Shown here: in pieces, positions 23,614 to 33,735 of the stretch
Numbering within the stretch: the first letter of the stretch is position 1
Layout: every line of letters starts with the position of its first letter
NCBI RefSeq assembly: GCF_905163445.1
Contig: NC_053204.1
Location: 3,789,501 to 3,853,500, forward strand
Direction of reading: 5' to 3'
DNA from: Pararge aegeria
Taxonomy: Eukaryota > Arthropoda > Insecta > Lepidoptera > Nymphalidae
Length of the DNA stretch: 64,000 nucleotides
The notes under the pieces: model-generated
Databases searched by the model: none
Seen by the model: only the letters and a program-made list of their open reading frames with translations
What the model was told of the DNA's origin: nothing
Program-made: the position numbers and the translations under genes

Positions 23614-24126
23614 CTATACTTATAATAAAACTGTAACTGGAAGATTTCTGTACATTAAATATATTTTGAAAATTTTGAACGGGGGATGCTTTATAATCGA
23701 CATTGAGTCTGCCCATTCTCCGTTATATTCACCTAGTCGCCTCGTATGACACCCTTGCGTAGAAGAGGGTTGGTGACCACTGGATTCTGACCTATGGTCA
23801 CATCAGAATGGACTATATATACATAATATAGTTTAGAGTCTAAACTAAATCGATACGACCGTTAGATTTCTGTTTTTCAGTAAACGGAGTGGTAAATATA
23901 CACATAATAAACCGTTGAGTATAATGATAAATAGGTTTACCTTTTATACTTGCTGCGGGAAGGCCCAAATAAATTTACTTAGGACCAACGTTATTTAGAG
24001 GTTAGCGAAATTTTGCCGAGTTCTCTATATTATGTAGATGTTATTTTATATGCTAAAAAGGATGGACATTCATACTAATATTATAGATGCGTAAGTTTGT
24101 CTGTTTTGTTTTTTTTTTACTAACGT
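23614..24126. other. Degraded repeats, no gene
   Basis: Begins with TATACTTATAATAAAACTGT, a word shared with 62325-62350 and resembling Helitron 5' ends. It then holds a TCGCCTCGTATGACACCC block related to 42505-42530. Nothing coding seen. Confidence 0.4.
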
Positions 24127-24250
24127 AGGACAATCATGCCCGTTAGAAAGCAATGATGAGGGCTAGGTTGGAGCACGCTTGCCTAGAAGGTACTCAAGTT
24201 ATACGTGGCAGGAAACATTGCCGGAGGTCTTTCCACATCCTAACGGTACG
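24127..24250 (+). repeat. Dispersed repeat, copy 1 (partner at 33425-33545)
   Basis: Shares ACAATCATGCCCGTTA-like, CTAGGTTGGAGCACGCTTG and ACTCAAGTTATACGTG-like blocks with 33425-33545, and CGTATCAGAAACGTGGATA with 34008-34026. Probably LINE-derived; family not recognised. Confidence 0.6.
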
Positions 24251-24569
24251 TATCAGAAACGTGGATAAATCGATTGTCTGTAAATTCGGTTTACTGACGA
24301 GAATACTGATGAAATGGTTGCATTTTTCAAAAGAAAAATTAAATTTTATTTGTTTGATAGATATTTTGTATGGATGGAGTAGACAGATGGAAATCACAAC
24401 TGAATTGATCAAGTTACATTTATTTGTACGCATAAATACAATTATGTAATTTTTTTTTACAATGTACATAGTTTCTATCATCATCGTTGCTATAAACAAT
24501 TGACACCACATTCACTTTGCACTGCACTTCATACTTGACGAAAACATGTAAATTATTGTATAGCAGCTG

Positions 24570-24845
24570 TCCACGCGGACGCATCGCTCACTCAAGCGAG
24601 AGAGAGACAGATGTCAAACGCTACCGAACGCGGAGGCCGATTGTGCCTCTTTGTCGCACGTTCCGCGCTCTCGCTTGCACTTCAAGTCTTAAATGGAACG
24701 CCTCAGAGCTAGGTAACGCCGCATGAGTCATGTTTTTTCGTGCGTGCAGCCGGCTCCATCGAATTATAAGACGTTGTCACGTCAAAAACGTTTCGTGCGT
24801 GTTGATGGAATATGAACCACATAAGGATGCCACCGCTCACGGCGT
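24570..24845. repeat. Dispersed repeat, copy 1 (partner at 32440-32665)
   Basis: GC-richer block ending near ATTATAAGACGTTGTCACGT, a phrase repeated at 32618-32637. Includes GAGAGAGAGACAG. No coding. It may be a non-autonomous DNA element; the two copies differ greatly in the middle. Confidence 0.5.
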
Positions 24846-24862
24846 CTCGCTGTTCTTAAATT

Positions 24863-24960
24863 TTTTTTATTCCACTACACGGGCTAATGGCTAACCCTTG
24901 ACTGCAATCTCACCTGGTTGTAAGTAATGATGCAGTCCAAGATGGTAGCGGGCTTACCTG
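24863..24960 (-). mobile_element. SINE2 3' fragment
   Basis: Minus strand reads AAGCCCGCTACCATCTTGGA, GGTGAGATTGCAGTCAAGG and GTAGTGGAATAAA, the 3' third of SINE2. Confidence 0.85.
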
Positions 24961-25009
24961 CTATAAATATGGCATATATATAAAACCCGCACATATGTTT
25001 CTACATGGC

Positions 25010-25322
25010 ATCGTACTGGAACGCCATTTTTATTTTTTTTTTTTGTCGTGGTGGAAAAGCTATATGGCTACCTCTGTCCTTTTGGGCAGGACAGAGGTTA
25101 TGTGGGACTCGTTTACCCGAACTAAAAACCACCACGGCATGTCCCTCTCGTTGGCTTTATTGGACGGGGAACCCGTTGTATACTTCCCAGACGTCTACCA
25201 ACAACCCCAACTGATTGCCAGCGCTACTACGCTAAGGAGGAGGGCATCAGGACAGCTTGACCCCCCCTCAGACAGTAGGGAGACTCATATAGGGACGGGT
25301 AGCTGGATCGTACTGGAACGCC
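25010..25322 (-). mobile_element. LINE E 3' fragment with perfect 16-bp target duplication
   Basis: The insert 25026-25306 is bounded by identical 16-bp repeats ATCGTACTGGAACGCC at 25010-25025 and 25307-25322. It begins with a T-rich run (ATTTTTATTTTTTTTTTTTT), which is the A-tail on the minus strand. The minus strand is a GC-rich LINE 3' region with GTCCCACATAACCTCTGTCC. A related piece lies at about 51020-51100. Short length and intact duplication indicate a recent, heavily 5'-truncated insertion. R1-like affinity is possible, since the tail and TSD length resemble the R1-type insertion at 54910, but no coding domain remains. Confidence 0.85.
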
Positions 25323-25530
25323 TAATCACTTGGCGTATTTTGTAGGGTGTCAGTAGGTTTTGTTTGTTTCTGTAGGGTGCTACGAGTCAATGATGAGGAG
25401 TGAACTTGGGACCCCACTTTTAAGAATACAGAGCTCAGCACTGAGTCAAAACGTTTGAGTTAGACATAAAAAATAGTAGTAAAATTCATGGAATATCTTT
25501 TGTTACGTAATACATATATGTTACGTTTTT
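25323..25530. other. Unassigned spacer
   Basis: No feature recognised; moderately AT-rich single-copy-looking DNA. Confidence 0.4.
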
Positions 25531-25856
25531 GAAGAGCTCATTGGCGCAACGGTGAGCGCTGGAATTTAAGTAGCAGGTACCGGATTCGATTCCCGGCAGA
25601 TGCAATTTATTATTTCTGAATTTTCTCTGGTCTGGTCCGTGGGGAGGCTTTTGCCGTGGCTAGTTACCACCCTACTGAAAAAGAAGTGCTGCTAAGTGAT
25701 TTAGTGTTCCTGTGCGATGACGTGTAGAAGCCGATTAGGGGTATGACTACCATACTCCCTAACAGGTTAGCCTGCTACCATGTTAGACTGCAACTGCAGC
25801 TGAGATTGCAGTCAAGGGGTAATCCAACAGATTACTGTAAAGGAATATAAAAAAAA
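25531..25856 (+). mobile_element. SINE2, full length
   Basis: tRNA-like head with A-box-like TTGGCGCAACGGTGAGCGCT and B-box GGATTCGATTCCCGGC, then body TCTCTGGTCTGGTC, TGGCTAGTTACCACCCTAC, CGATTAGGGGTATGACTACC, CTAACAGGTTAGCC and GAGATTGCAGTCAAGGGG. Ends with an A-rich tail. SINEs of this kind use an internal pol III promoter and the LINE machinery in trans. Confidence 0.88.
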
Positions 25857-25914
25857 TTAAACACAGACAGTTATTAAAAATGCGTAATAAACTAAAAGTG
25901 GACACTTTATTTAA

Positions 25915-26154
25915 GTACACAAGTATGGTGATAACAAAAAAAAAATACCCGGCTAAGTTTGTTGTGGGCTCTTCTTAGACCAGGGCGCGTTTCGAACCCT
26001 CCTAGCTTTAGGTTTATGTTGGCGAACGAAGTTATTACCAACCCCTTACAATTATGTAAACATGTACTCGTATGTATGAACGCTTCATAAGTGCCTGTCA
26101 TAGGCCTACATGAATTAAGAAATTTTGAATTTGAATTTGAATTTACATTATTAT
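25915..26154 (+). mobile_element. LINE D 3' end
   Basis: Shares GATGGTGATAACAAAA-like, CCCGGCTAAGTTTGTTGTGG and TTCTTAGACCAGGGCGCG with 46028-46120. Ends in AATTAAGAAATTTTGAATTT plus a (GAATTT)n tail. This is the C-terminal/3' UTR region of a LINE; frames are broken. Confidence 0.7.
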
Positions 26155-26689
26155 TGATCGAAAGTTTTAGTAAACCACCCGACTGAAACATAGTTTTTTT
26201 TTTATATAATGTACTAAATGATGATCGGTTGTAAACTGAATAGTAACGCTAATTCTTGGCGAGAAACCGACCGAGTTTTTCAGGCAATATTTTCAGGAAT
26301 TACCAAAATTGTAGCCATAATAACTGGCATGAATAAATTTCATTCACAAATATTCCAAGTTCTTGTAACTTATTATGGTCGTAAGTATTCTAAAACTTAA
26401 GTAAAAGGGTTATAAATCTAAAGAATCGTTTGAAAATCTCTCACCAAACGGTCCCGAGTGCTTTGGTACACGTGTTTCTACGAACTCTGCATCGAATAAT
26501 GTAAAATCGATGCCAATTGAGCATTATTCTTACATTTACCGCTCGCTTCTGCTAGCTGAACCTTTTAAACGACTTGTGTATACACTTCAGCGCTGTGGCT
26601 TATTTCTATAAGTTTTTCTTTATTTTCTTCATAATCTTTAAAAGGTTTTCGCCCATAGCGGAAATTTATCTTAAAAAACAAAATATTTT

Positions 26690-26930
26690 CGACGACCTCT
26701 CTGGTCCGGTCTGGTGGGAGGCTTTGGCTGTGGCTAGTTACCACCCTACCGACAAAGACGTGCCGCTAAGTGATTTAGTGATCCGGTGCGATGTCGCGTA
26801 GAAACCTATTAGTGGTATGACTACCGTATTCCCTAACAGGTTAGCCCGATATCATCTTAGGCTGCATCATCCCACATTGCATTGAGATTGTCCCACAGTC
26901 AAGGGCTAACTGGGTTGGTTTTTATATCGT
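26690..26930 (+). mobile_element. SINE2 lacking its tRNA-like head
   Basis: GACGACCTC is joined directly to TCTGGTCCGGTCTGGTGGGA, so the region between the A-box and the body (about 60 bases including the B-box) is deleted. The rest of the body is present to CAAGGGCTAACTGG. Confidence 0.85.
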
Positions 26931-26954
26931 GCGCCACGAATTTTATTAAAATGA

Positions 26955-27190
26955 GATGTGCATTCGATAGAAGACAGTCCTAACAAACTGCTTTTCTTTT
27001 TCTGAGCAAATGCGTAGTTTTTGTGAAAATCGAAAATCAAAATTTTTGTTAATGAAATTCAATAATATCGTATAAACTTTGCGAAAGTGAATTTGAGGTG
27101 TCGTATCGATAGAATGGTAGTGAGTTTTCGTAGCAAACTGCTTTTCTTTTTCTGTGGAAATGCGTAGTTTTGGTGAAAATCAATAATGAA
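26955..27190. repeat. Degenerate tandem pair, about 137 bp apart
   Basis: AACTGCTTTTCTTTTTCTG followed by GCAAATGCGTAGTTTT-like sequence occurs near 26986 and 27137, with similar flanks (ATTCGATAGAA/ATCGATAGAA before, TGAAAATC after). Origin unknown. Confidence 0.6.
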
Positions 27191-27619
27191 AATAAAAAAA
27201 TTGAGGTTATTTTTGTTTTAAAAACGCAACTTTAAATAAAAGTTAAATTCACTGTCATATCAAGAAGTCTAATTACCCCGCATATATACAACATTCATAA
27301 TTCATTCATTACGTTTGTGTAAATGCATTTAAAAAACTGGGTTAGGTTAGGTAGAAAATTATAGAACCACTCAAGAGCCAAGCGGAGCGGACCGAGGCGT
27401 TCCCTATAGTCTATAGTATAATATAGTAGTAAAAGATAAACATAACCTCAAATTGTATAAGTTATAAAAACATTTGTTTCAAAAACTAGATATTGCCTTC
27501 AAAAAAAAAAAGGTACCAGTGGAGTAGGGTGGCACTCCCCAACCCCCTCAAATTTAGGGCGCACGATTCAAAAATTTAACCGGCTAACTTGTAGTGGAAT
27601 AAATAATATATTGTGAATT
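27191..27619. other. Unassigned, no gene
   Basis: AT-rich. Contains GTTAGGTTAGGT (27341-27352), too short to be telomeric, a run of A near 27500, and a SINE2-like end AACTTGTAGTGGAATAAA at 27586-27603. Confidence 0.4.
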
Positions 27620-27760
27620 GGACTCAAAATTAGTATTTGTAAGACAAAACATTGCTCTTTGTAAACGAACAGTGGATATAAACAACCCACTTACTTGAAA
27701 TGGATATAATTTAGTGACATCTGAATGACGCCTGCGAAACGTACAGAGCTTCATTATATA
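27620..27760 (+). mobile_element. LINE A RT C-terminal fragment
   Basis: Aligns by eye with 40030-40180: TTTGTAAGACAAAACAT, GTGGATATAAACAAC, ACTTGAAATGGATATAATTT and AGTGACATCTGAATGACG-like codons (the NNRLTRNGHKLV region of ORF2). Several stops; dead. Confidence 0.65.
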
Positions 27761-28145
27761 AAGAAAAATACAAATACTTAATACACAATAATAACGATGT
27801 TTGTTCAAATTACTTCACTCAAAGATAGATAGTACTTTTTAAGATGACAAATATGGGAAGGGATTGACTTTTACGGATGTCAGCAGGCAAATTATGGCAA
27901 AGCACAACAGCCTTAAAAGTGGAAGAATTCGAGGTTTACGTCAAGCTAAATTTTCTTCACTCGTGGATAAAAATATTATATAACCGAAAATACATGCTAA
28001 TGTTCGTTAGTGACAATAAATTTTCATGACCTGCCAAAAGAATTAGCATTTTTATGAACACCCGTAGGGTTCAGACATAAATTAGTAAAGTTTAAATAAA
28101 TCCGCCGACAAAACGTGTCTATCCTTACAAGGAATATTAATTACG
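27761..28145. other. Unassigned, no gene
   Basis: AT-rich DNA without a convincing frame or repeat match. Confidence 0.4.
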
Positions 28146-28318
28146 TTTGTCTTTGGAGGCTTTGGCCGTGACTATTTGCTACCCAAATTAAACACGTGCC
28201 GCCAAGCGTTGTAGCGTTCCGGTACGATGACACGTAGAAAACGATTAGAGGTATGGATTTTTTATGCCATCTTCGAATAGGTACCATCTTGGACTGTACC
28301 ATTTCTTACTAGGTGATC
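28146..28318 (+). mobile_element. SINE2 body fragment
   Basis: GGAGGCTTTGGCCGTG, CACGTGCCGCCAAGCG, GATGACACGTAGAAA and GATTAGAGGTATG are diverged SINE2 body words. Head missing; 3' end interrupted by the next SINE2. Confidence 0.7.
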
Positions 28319-28585
28319 TTTTTGACGACCTTCCTGGCGCATCGGAGAGCGCTGTGAATATAAGTTGAAGGTCCAGGGTTCGATTCCCAGAAGGGACCAT
28401 TTGGAAATTTACAAGTACTGAATTCTCTCTGGTGTGGTCTGCTTGGAGAGAAAGTCGTGAGGCGAAGCAATTTAGTTATTTTGTGTGTTTGATTGGGGCT
28501 ATGACTATCGTTCTCCCTAACACGGTAGACCGCTACCGCCTTAGGTGATATTGCAGTCAAGGGCTAACTTGTAGTGAAATAAAAA
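28319..28585 (+). mobile_element. SINE2, full length but diverged
   Basis: Head CTGGCGCATCGGAGAGCGCT and B-box GGGTTCGATTCCCAG, body with TCTCTGGTGTGGTCTG, and end GTCAAGGGCTAACTTGTAGT followed by an A run. Tandem to the previous SINE2 fragment. Confidence 0.85.
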
Positions 28586-28597
28586 AAAAATTTTGCA

Positions 28598-28715
28598 CAC
28601 AAATCTTCAATCAATCAATCAATCAATCAATTATTTATTTTGCTTTAAAATGGTACATGCAACATGTTTACATAGGTGTTAATTAAATTTTATGAGTATC
28701 ACATACCCTGTCACC
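28598..28715 (-). mobile_element. LINE 3' tail with (CAAT)n
   Basis: AATCAATCAATCAATCAAT microsatellite followed by TATTTATTTTGCTTTAAAAT and ACATGTTTACATAGG, typical of an antisense LINE 3' end with its simple-repeat tail. Family not assigned. Confidence 0.5.
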
Positions 28716-28864
28716 TTGCAGTGGATTAATATCTTTTATTCTAATTTAATAACGAAACATAACAAACTTATTTATTAATAGAAAAAAAAAATCGAAAGCA
28801 ATGGTTGTTTCTAAATAAAATTATTCTTTTATTGTTTTATTTTTCTACTTCATAATAAATAAAT

Positions 28865-29114
28865 AAATATACTACGACAATAAACACATCGCCATCTAGT
28901 CCCAAAGTAAGCGTAGCTTGTGTTATGGGTACTAAGATAACTGATGAATAACTTTTATGAATAATATACATAAATACTTATAATATACAGATAACCACCC
29001 AGACACTGAAAAACATTCATGTTCATCACACAAATATTGTCCAGTTGTGGCAATCGAACCCACGGCCTTGGACTCAGAAAGCAGGGTCGCTGCCCACTGC
29101 GCCAATCGGCCGTC
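28865..29114 (-). mobile_element. SINE1, full length
   Basis: Minus strand begins GACGGCCGATTGGCGCAGTG (A-box region), then GGGTTCGATTGCC (B-box). The body has CAGTGTCTGGGTGG, CTTATAAGTATTTATG-like words and CATCAGTTATCTTAGTACCC, ending ATGGCGATGTGTTTATTGTC and a TATTTATTTATT tail. The 3' tail sits in a TAAATAAATA context as in several other copies. Confidence 0.9.
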
Positions 29115-29125
29115 AAATGTTCGTA

Positions 29126-29222
29126 AAGGTGTGCGAATCGGTGGATTACGGCCTAAAATCTTCTCATTGTGAGATGAGACTCATGCCCTTTAGTGGGCTG
29201 GTAATATCATGATGATGATGAC
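29126..29222 (+). mobile_element. SINE3 3' fragment
   Basis: GATTACGGCCTAAAATCTTC, CTCATGCCCTTTAGTGGGC and a GATGATGATGA tail, as at the end of the longer copy 61495-61810. Confidence 0.65.
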
Positions 29223-29543
29223 ATGGTTACTCATTAATTTCAGGTAAAAGGTTTATTTATCCATGACCTTCAAAAAAACTCCTTATCAAATAATAAACAA
29301 AGGTTTTTAAGGTTTCTCTACCTTAAAAATGCTCCGAAAAACGGCTTGTCATCGCAAAATGATATTTGCGAGCTCATTTTTACTTATATCACGCAACCCA
29401 AGTGGGAAATCGTTGAAAGTGATTCGAGCCAGGCACGAGCATTCGAATCACGCTTCTGTTACATTTTAGCTTTTAGTGTGATTGTAGATGGATTATATAA
29501 CTATGCTATTAGGTTTTAAAATACAGCTAAGTATGAGTGGGAC
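29223..29543. other. Unassigned, no gene
   Basis: AT-rich DNA; no recognisable frame or repeat. Confidence 0.35.
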
Positions 29544-29665
29544 CAAAGTCAAAAGTCAAAGTCAAATATTTCTTTATTCAAATAGGCAAATAGATAGCAA
29601 TTTTGATGCGAACATTACCGCCACGTTATCACACATATTAGTGACTAGATGGCGCCACAAAGATC
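29544..29665 (-). mobile_element. LINE D-like 3' tail
   Basis: AAAGTCAAAGTCAAATATTT and CTTTATTCAAATAGGC on the plus strand are the reverse complement of the tail at 46220-46258. Followed by TAGATGGCGCCACAAAG. Confidence 0.65.
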
Positions 29666-29789
29666 CTGCATCGCGTTATCGAAGTTGTCATAAACGATTA
29701 CCATTTAACTCCCAAAGATAAATATACTTCCAATGCACATGTATAGACTATTTATAGACACATTTATAACAGCGAAATTACGTTATAAT

Positions 29790-29950
29790 TGATGAATTTC
29801 TTACTGGCAAGGTTTCCTTAATCTTTCGCAATACAGAATAGTCATTGTAAATAAGCTTGAGTTGGAAAAGAACAACTGCTGTGGTTCATCTCGGTAGAAT
29901 CCGCTTTTTAAGCCATGGTAGAGTAACACTGGAAGTTTCAATTTTGAAAT
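29790..29950 (+). mobile_element. LINE A 3' UTR fragment
   Basis: TTGATGAATTTCTTACTGGC, GTTGGAAAAGAACAACTGCT and ATCTCGGTAGAATCCGC match the 3' UTR at 40290-40440. Strongly diverged. Confidence 0.75.
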
Positions 29951-30499
29951 TTTGTATATTTTTTTTTTCAGAAGTGGGATATTAACATTAGAAGTTAAAA
30001 CAGCTCTTATACAGCTTAAACTCCCATTGTTTCCGCATTGCACTAGTTGGCCAATCACTTGGTGACCTGAAATCCGTTTTTAATTGCATCGATGAATGAC
30101 ACTTTTTCATTCCAATTTGATTGGAATTTTTCACAGCTGTCAAGTAGAAATTGGGTGGTCAGGCTTAATTTTTCCCTGCATCGGCGAACTTTTTTCGATC
30201 GATAGTTTTAAACTAAAGATTGGCAAATTGTTTTGGTTCTATTTTAAGACCGTGGCATGATCTGGTTCGATTTCAGTAGTTAATGTTGCCTTTTGTTTAG
30301 TTATACGAGCCGTCGAGTCCGGTATAAATTAAACTTAGAATATTTATTTTCTTGTATTTACCTATGTCAATCAGCTTGTATGAAAACCTGACGGGTTGAA
30401 AACCTACTACCGGGTTACCTTAAAACGCACATCCCCAGAGCTCTAGCTTACTGGGTATCTTATTGTGTGAGTTGAATCTGCTTGTAACACCTATCATAG

Positions 30500-30708
30500 C
30501 CATATATCCCATTACTGGCCCACCAAAGGGCATGGGTCACCTTCTATTATTAGAATGGTCGAGACAGTAGTCCACAACGCTAGCCAAGTGCGGATAGGTA
30601 GACTTCACACGCCTTTGAGAAAATTATAGAGACCTCTCAGGCATGCAGGTTTCCTCACGATGTCTTCTTTCACCGTTGAAGCAAGAGATATTTTATTAAG
30701 ATTTTATC
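30500..30708 (-). mobile_element. SINE3 body
   Basis: Plus strand shows the reverse of the body: CCCATTACTGGCCCACC, GGGCATGGGTCACC, CCAAGTGCGGATAGGTAGAC, TTCACACGCCTTTGAGA, GCAGGTTTCCTCACGATGTC and CACCGTTGAAGCAAG. The head is missing. Confidence 0.8.
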
Positions 30709-30816
30709 TGGGTCTGGGTGTTATATGTATATTCTAAGTATTTATGTATATAAATCATAAAAATATTCATCAGGCATCTCAGTACCCAGTACACAAGCTA
30801 CGCTTACTTTGGCTAG

Positions 30817-31688
30817 TAAACTTAGAAAACGTAGAAACTATAAAATTCTTAGGTATAACAATAGATAAAAAACACTTGCAAAAAAATTAACAAATTTGTA
30901 TTCGCTTTACGAAGAATAAGTCAAATTTCCTTTATACAGGCTTCCTTGAGTGCCTACCATGGGTATGTGTCACCTATCCTTAATTATGGTCTTATTTTGT
31001 GGGGTAACTCACCAGATTTCGAGAGAGCATTCAGAGCTCAAAAAAATTGTGTCAGGGCAATAACTGGGGCACATTTTTTGGATAGTGCAAAACCAATCTT
31101 TAAAAGACTTAATATTTTACCCTTACCCTGCATGTATATTAAGGAAATGTGCCTATTTGTAAAAAAGTATGGACATTACTTTATAACTAAAAAAGTACAG
31201 CAGGCGAAGGATTGTAGGCGGGGTATTAAATTAGTATGGCCCAAAGTAAACCTCACTTTATATAAAAGAAATGTTTATTGTATGGCAATAACAATTTATA
31301 ACAAATTACCAAATACTTTAATTGACATACCTCTGCCTAAATTTAAGATTAAAATTATTGAATGGCTTATGCTTCATCAATTTTATTCAGTAGACGAATA
31401 TCTAAAATCAAAGGCTTAAATTATTGTATTTCTAGGTTTATATTTTGGTTTACTTAACATTATTTAATTTTAAGTTGACATTGTAATTTAATTTCATAAT
31501 TTTTGATACCTTAATATTCTGACATTTTGTATAAATTGGAAAAATAATTTTATAATTAAGGTGTTATTATAATTTGCATGCCATAGAATGGCAGATTGTA
31601 GCACGTAACTTGTTATGTTTTAGTATAAGATCAAATTTGTTAACCTGCAATCACGCAAATAAAGATTTGAATTTGAATTTGAATTTGG
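30817..31688 (+). mobile_element. LINE B, 5'-truncated
   Basis: Carries the last part of an RT reading frame (about 30817-31419), a 3' UTR, and a tail of three AATTTG units reaching 31688. The 5' end starts inside the RT thumb region at VETIKFLGITIDKK, followed by an internal deletion and frameshift before 30895. The same family supplies the antisense fragment 22499-22822. Probable target duplication GGCTAG. Confidence 0.88.
30895..31419 (+). pseudogene. LINE B reverse transcriptase C-terminus
   Basis: Open from about 30895 (NKFVFALRRISQ) to the stop at 31419. It includes the block YVSPILNYGLILWGNS, which corresponds to the IMSYGILLWG block of LINE A ORF2, then AQKNCVRAITG and NVYCMAITIYNKLPNTL, and a Lys/Leu-rich end. 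This is the region after the RT thumb in CR1/Jockey-type LINEs; catalytic motifs lie upstream and are absent. About 170 residues survive of a protein that in related elements is several times longer. It continues the same family features as LINE A but differs enough to be a separate family. Confidence 0.85.
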
Positions 31689-31707
31689 GGCTAGATGGCG
31701 ATGTGTG

Positions 31708-32133
31708 CTACAGGGCACGGGTCTCCTTCCACAATGAGAAGGGCTTAAGCCGTAGACCATCACGCTGGCCCAGTGCAGATTGGTGGACTTCACACGTCTT
31801 TTTTTTTTTTCTAAGACAATACACACACCGCCATTTAGCCCCAAAGTAAGCGTAGCTTGTGTTATGGGTACTAAGATGAGTGATGAATATTTGTATGAAA
31901 AACATACATAAATACTTAGAATATACATATAAACACCCAGACACTGAAAAACATTCATGCTCATCACACAAACATTTTCCAGTCGTGGGAACCTAACCCA
32001 CGGCCTTGGGCTCAGAAAGCAGGGTCGGTGAAAACTGCGCCAATCGGACGTCTGTCTTTGAGAACATTATAGAGAACTCTCAGGAATGCAGGTTTCCCAC
32101 GATGTTTTCCTTCAACGTTGAAGAAAGTAGTTT
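31708..32133 (-). mobile_element. SINE3 body split by SINE1
   Basis: Plus strand 31708-31800 carries CTACAGGGCACGGGTC, ATCACGCTGGCCCAGTGC and GGTGGACTTCACACGTC. The element resumes at 32053 with TGTCTTTGAGAACATTATAG, GCAGGTTTCCCACGATG and TTCAACGTTGAAG. A complete SINE1 lies between, flanked by GTCTTT-like repeats. Confidence 0.85.
31811..32052 (-). mobile_element. SINE1, full length, inserted in SINE3
   Basis: Complete minus-strand SINE1. Tail at 31811 is preceded by a T-run. Body CCCAGACACTGAAAAACATT; B-box complement GGAACCTAACCC (mutated from GAATCGAACCC); head end CGCCAATCGGACGTC. The B-box change would weaken pol III transcription. Confidence 0.88.
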
Positions 32134-32439
32134 AAAAAAAAAATTGGTTGCCTGTAAAGTCGGTATACGGGCGAAAGTTTTACGTGACAACGACTTTGAG
32201 TGGTAAAATAATTTTAATGTGAATATTCATTCGTATAGTAGGAAGAAGGATGAAATAATAGTAACAATTTAAAACATTTATTTATACAAAGAATTATATT
32301 TAAAACATTAATTTATACAAAGAATCTCGCACTGAATTTCATATTAACAAAATTTTATTTTTACCTTTACACGTACATACGTATTTATATACAAATATAC
32401 ATACAATAACATGCAATACATTTGCGTACAATGAAACAG

Positions 32440-32665
32440 CGTTTACTACAAAGGGACGCGTGCCTTTCACTTTTTATGTCTGTCTCTCTCGCTCTTAGGC
32501 GGGCTAACCATGCCCGAGTGGAAGGGACGCGTGCCTCTCACTCGCTCTCATTGTGAGCGCATAACGTGAGCGGAGCGTAACGCAGTTTCTTGAAGTGTCA
32601 CCCGGCAAACCAATTTATAAGACGTTGTCACGTCAAAACCTTATCAATCCGTATTTTCTCTAATT
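32440..32665. repeat. Dispersed repeat, copy 2 (partner at 24570-24845)
   Basis: GAAGGGACGCGTGCCTTTCA-like unit occurs twice (near 32450 and 32520), then ATTTATAAGACGTTGTCACG-type end shared with 24765-24790. No coding. Confidence 0.5.
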
Positions 32666-32950
32666 CTTATCTTATGTAGTGCAAAATCTCTCTAAGGGAT
32701 CTTGTAGGTGATACATCAATCATTTGTGATGGCAGAAGCCGCTTTTAGCTCGTGATGTGATCTATGTTGAATGAAGACAAATGACTGTAAAGCCTTAAGG
32801 TACTGATGTACGCGGGCAACTAGTTGCTCACAATTGCTGAGCAATATTGGCTCACCAAGGCATTTATTGTTTGTTAATTTTTTTTTTTTATTGCAGTTGG
32901 CCTTTGGAGACACTTTGATGAGTACATACAAAGTTTTAGATGTTAGTAAG
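32666..32950. other. Unassigned spacer
   Basis: No gene or repeat match seen apart from a T run near 32880. Confidence 0.35.
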
Positions 32951-33232
32951 ATTAGAAATGGCGCAGTGGGCAGACCCTGCCTTCTGAGTCCAAGGCCGTC
33001 AGTTCGATTCCCACAACTGGATAATGTTTGCTCACACGAAAATTTTCCATTTGAACATGAATGTTTTTCAGTGTCTGCGTGTTTATCTGTATATTCTTAA
33101 TATTTATGTATGTTATATTCATCAAAATATTCAGCTATTTCAGTATAATAGTAACTTAGTATCACAAGCAATTTTTACTATAGGGCTACTTGGCGATGTA
33201 TGTATTGTCGTGGTATATTTTTTATTATCTAT
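32951..33232 (+). mobile_element. SINE1, full length, diverged
   Basis: ATGGCGCAGTGGGCAG, CCTTCTGAGTCCAAGGCCG, B-box AGTTCGATTCCC, TTCAGTGTCTGCGTG, and the end CTTGGCGATGTATGTATTG. Body between 33110 and 33180 is more decayed than other copies. Confidence 0.85.
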
Positions 33233-33424
33233 TTATTTACGATAACTAAATTTGTAAAAGTAAACTATGCGGGTTCCAATCGCGTTCCAAAGTTCCGTTT
33301 CTAAGAAGAAGCCCCCATCTTAGCCGGGAGCTATTTTTGTTTTCACTATCTAACCTATTTACTAAAACTATCTAAAGAGCAATAACTAACAACCAAACTT
33401 ATCCCTCTTTTTAAATAACGTTAG

Positions 33425-33545
33425 GCCAACGCTTGGCGACAATCATGCCTATTAATAAGCAATTATGACGTCTAGGTTGGAGCACGCTTGTCTAGAAAAA
33501 GCCTATTGACTCTTGCCTTGAATGCACTCAAGTTATAGGTAAGAA
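33425..33545 (+). repeat. Dispersed repeat, copy 2 (partner at 24127-24250)
   Basis: GACAATCATGCCTATTA, CTAGGTTGGAGCACGCTTGT and GCACTCAAGTTATAGGTAAG. Probably the same LINE-derived fragment as copy 1. Confidence 0.6.
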
Positions 33546-33735
33546 AAGAAAGAAAGAAAAATCGTATTTATTGTCACACATTTGTGTAAAATGTTACATT
33601 TGTGAAATAAAATAATTGTTAAAGTATAAAAATAAAAAATAAATGTGTGACAAAGGAGCTGGCTCAGTATAGCTGCATATTAAATCGCGCAGCACTGGTT
33701 TTCAGCCAGCCCTATTATCTTCGTCGTCACTGAAT
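33546..33735 (-). mobile_element. LINE 3' end, antisense
   Basis: An AAGAAAGAAAGAAAAATCG run followed by TATTTATTGTCACACATTTG is a common arrangement of antisense LINE tails. CTGGCTCAGTATAGCTGCAT follows. Family not assigned. Confidence 0.5.

Larger units (their letters stand above)
30709..31707 (+). mobile_element. SINE1 fragment split by LINE B
   Basis: SINE1 body runs from CTGGGTCTGGGTG at 30709 to CGCTTACTTT at 30810 and resumes at 31689 with GGCTAGATGGCGATGTGTG. LINE B occupies 30817-31688 between two copies of GGCTAG (30811-30816 and 31689-31694). SINE1 is therefore older than the LINE B insertion. Confidence 0.82.

Noticed and set aside
27341..27352. TTAGG telomere repeats
   Set aside because: Only two units, in unrelated AT-rich DNA.
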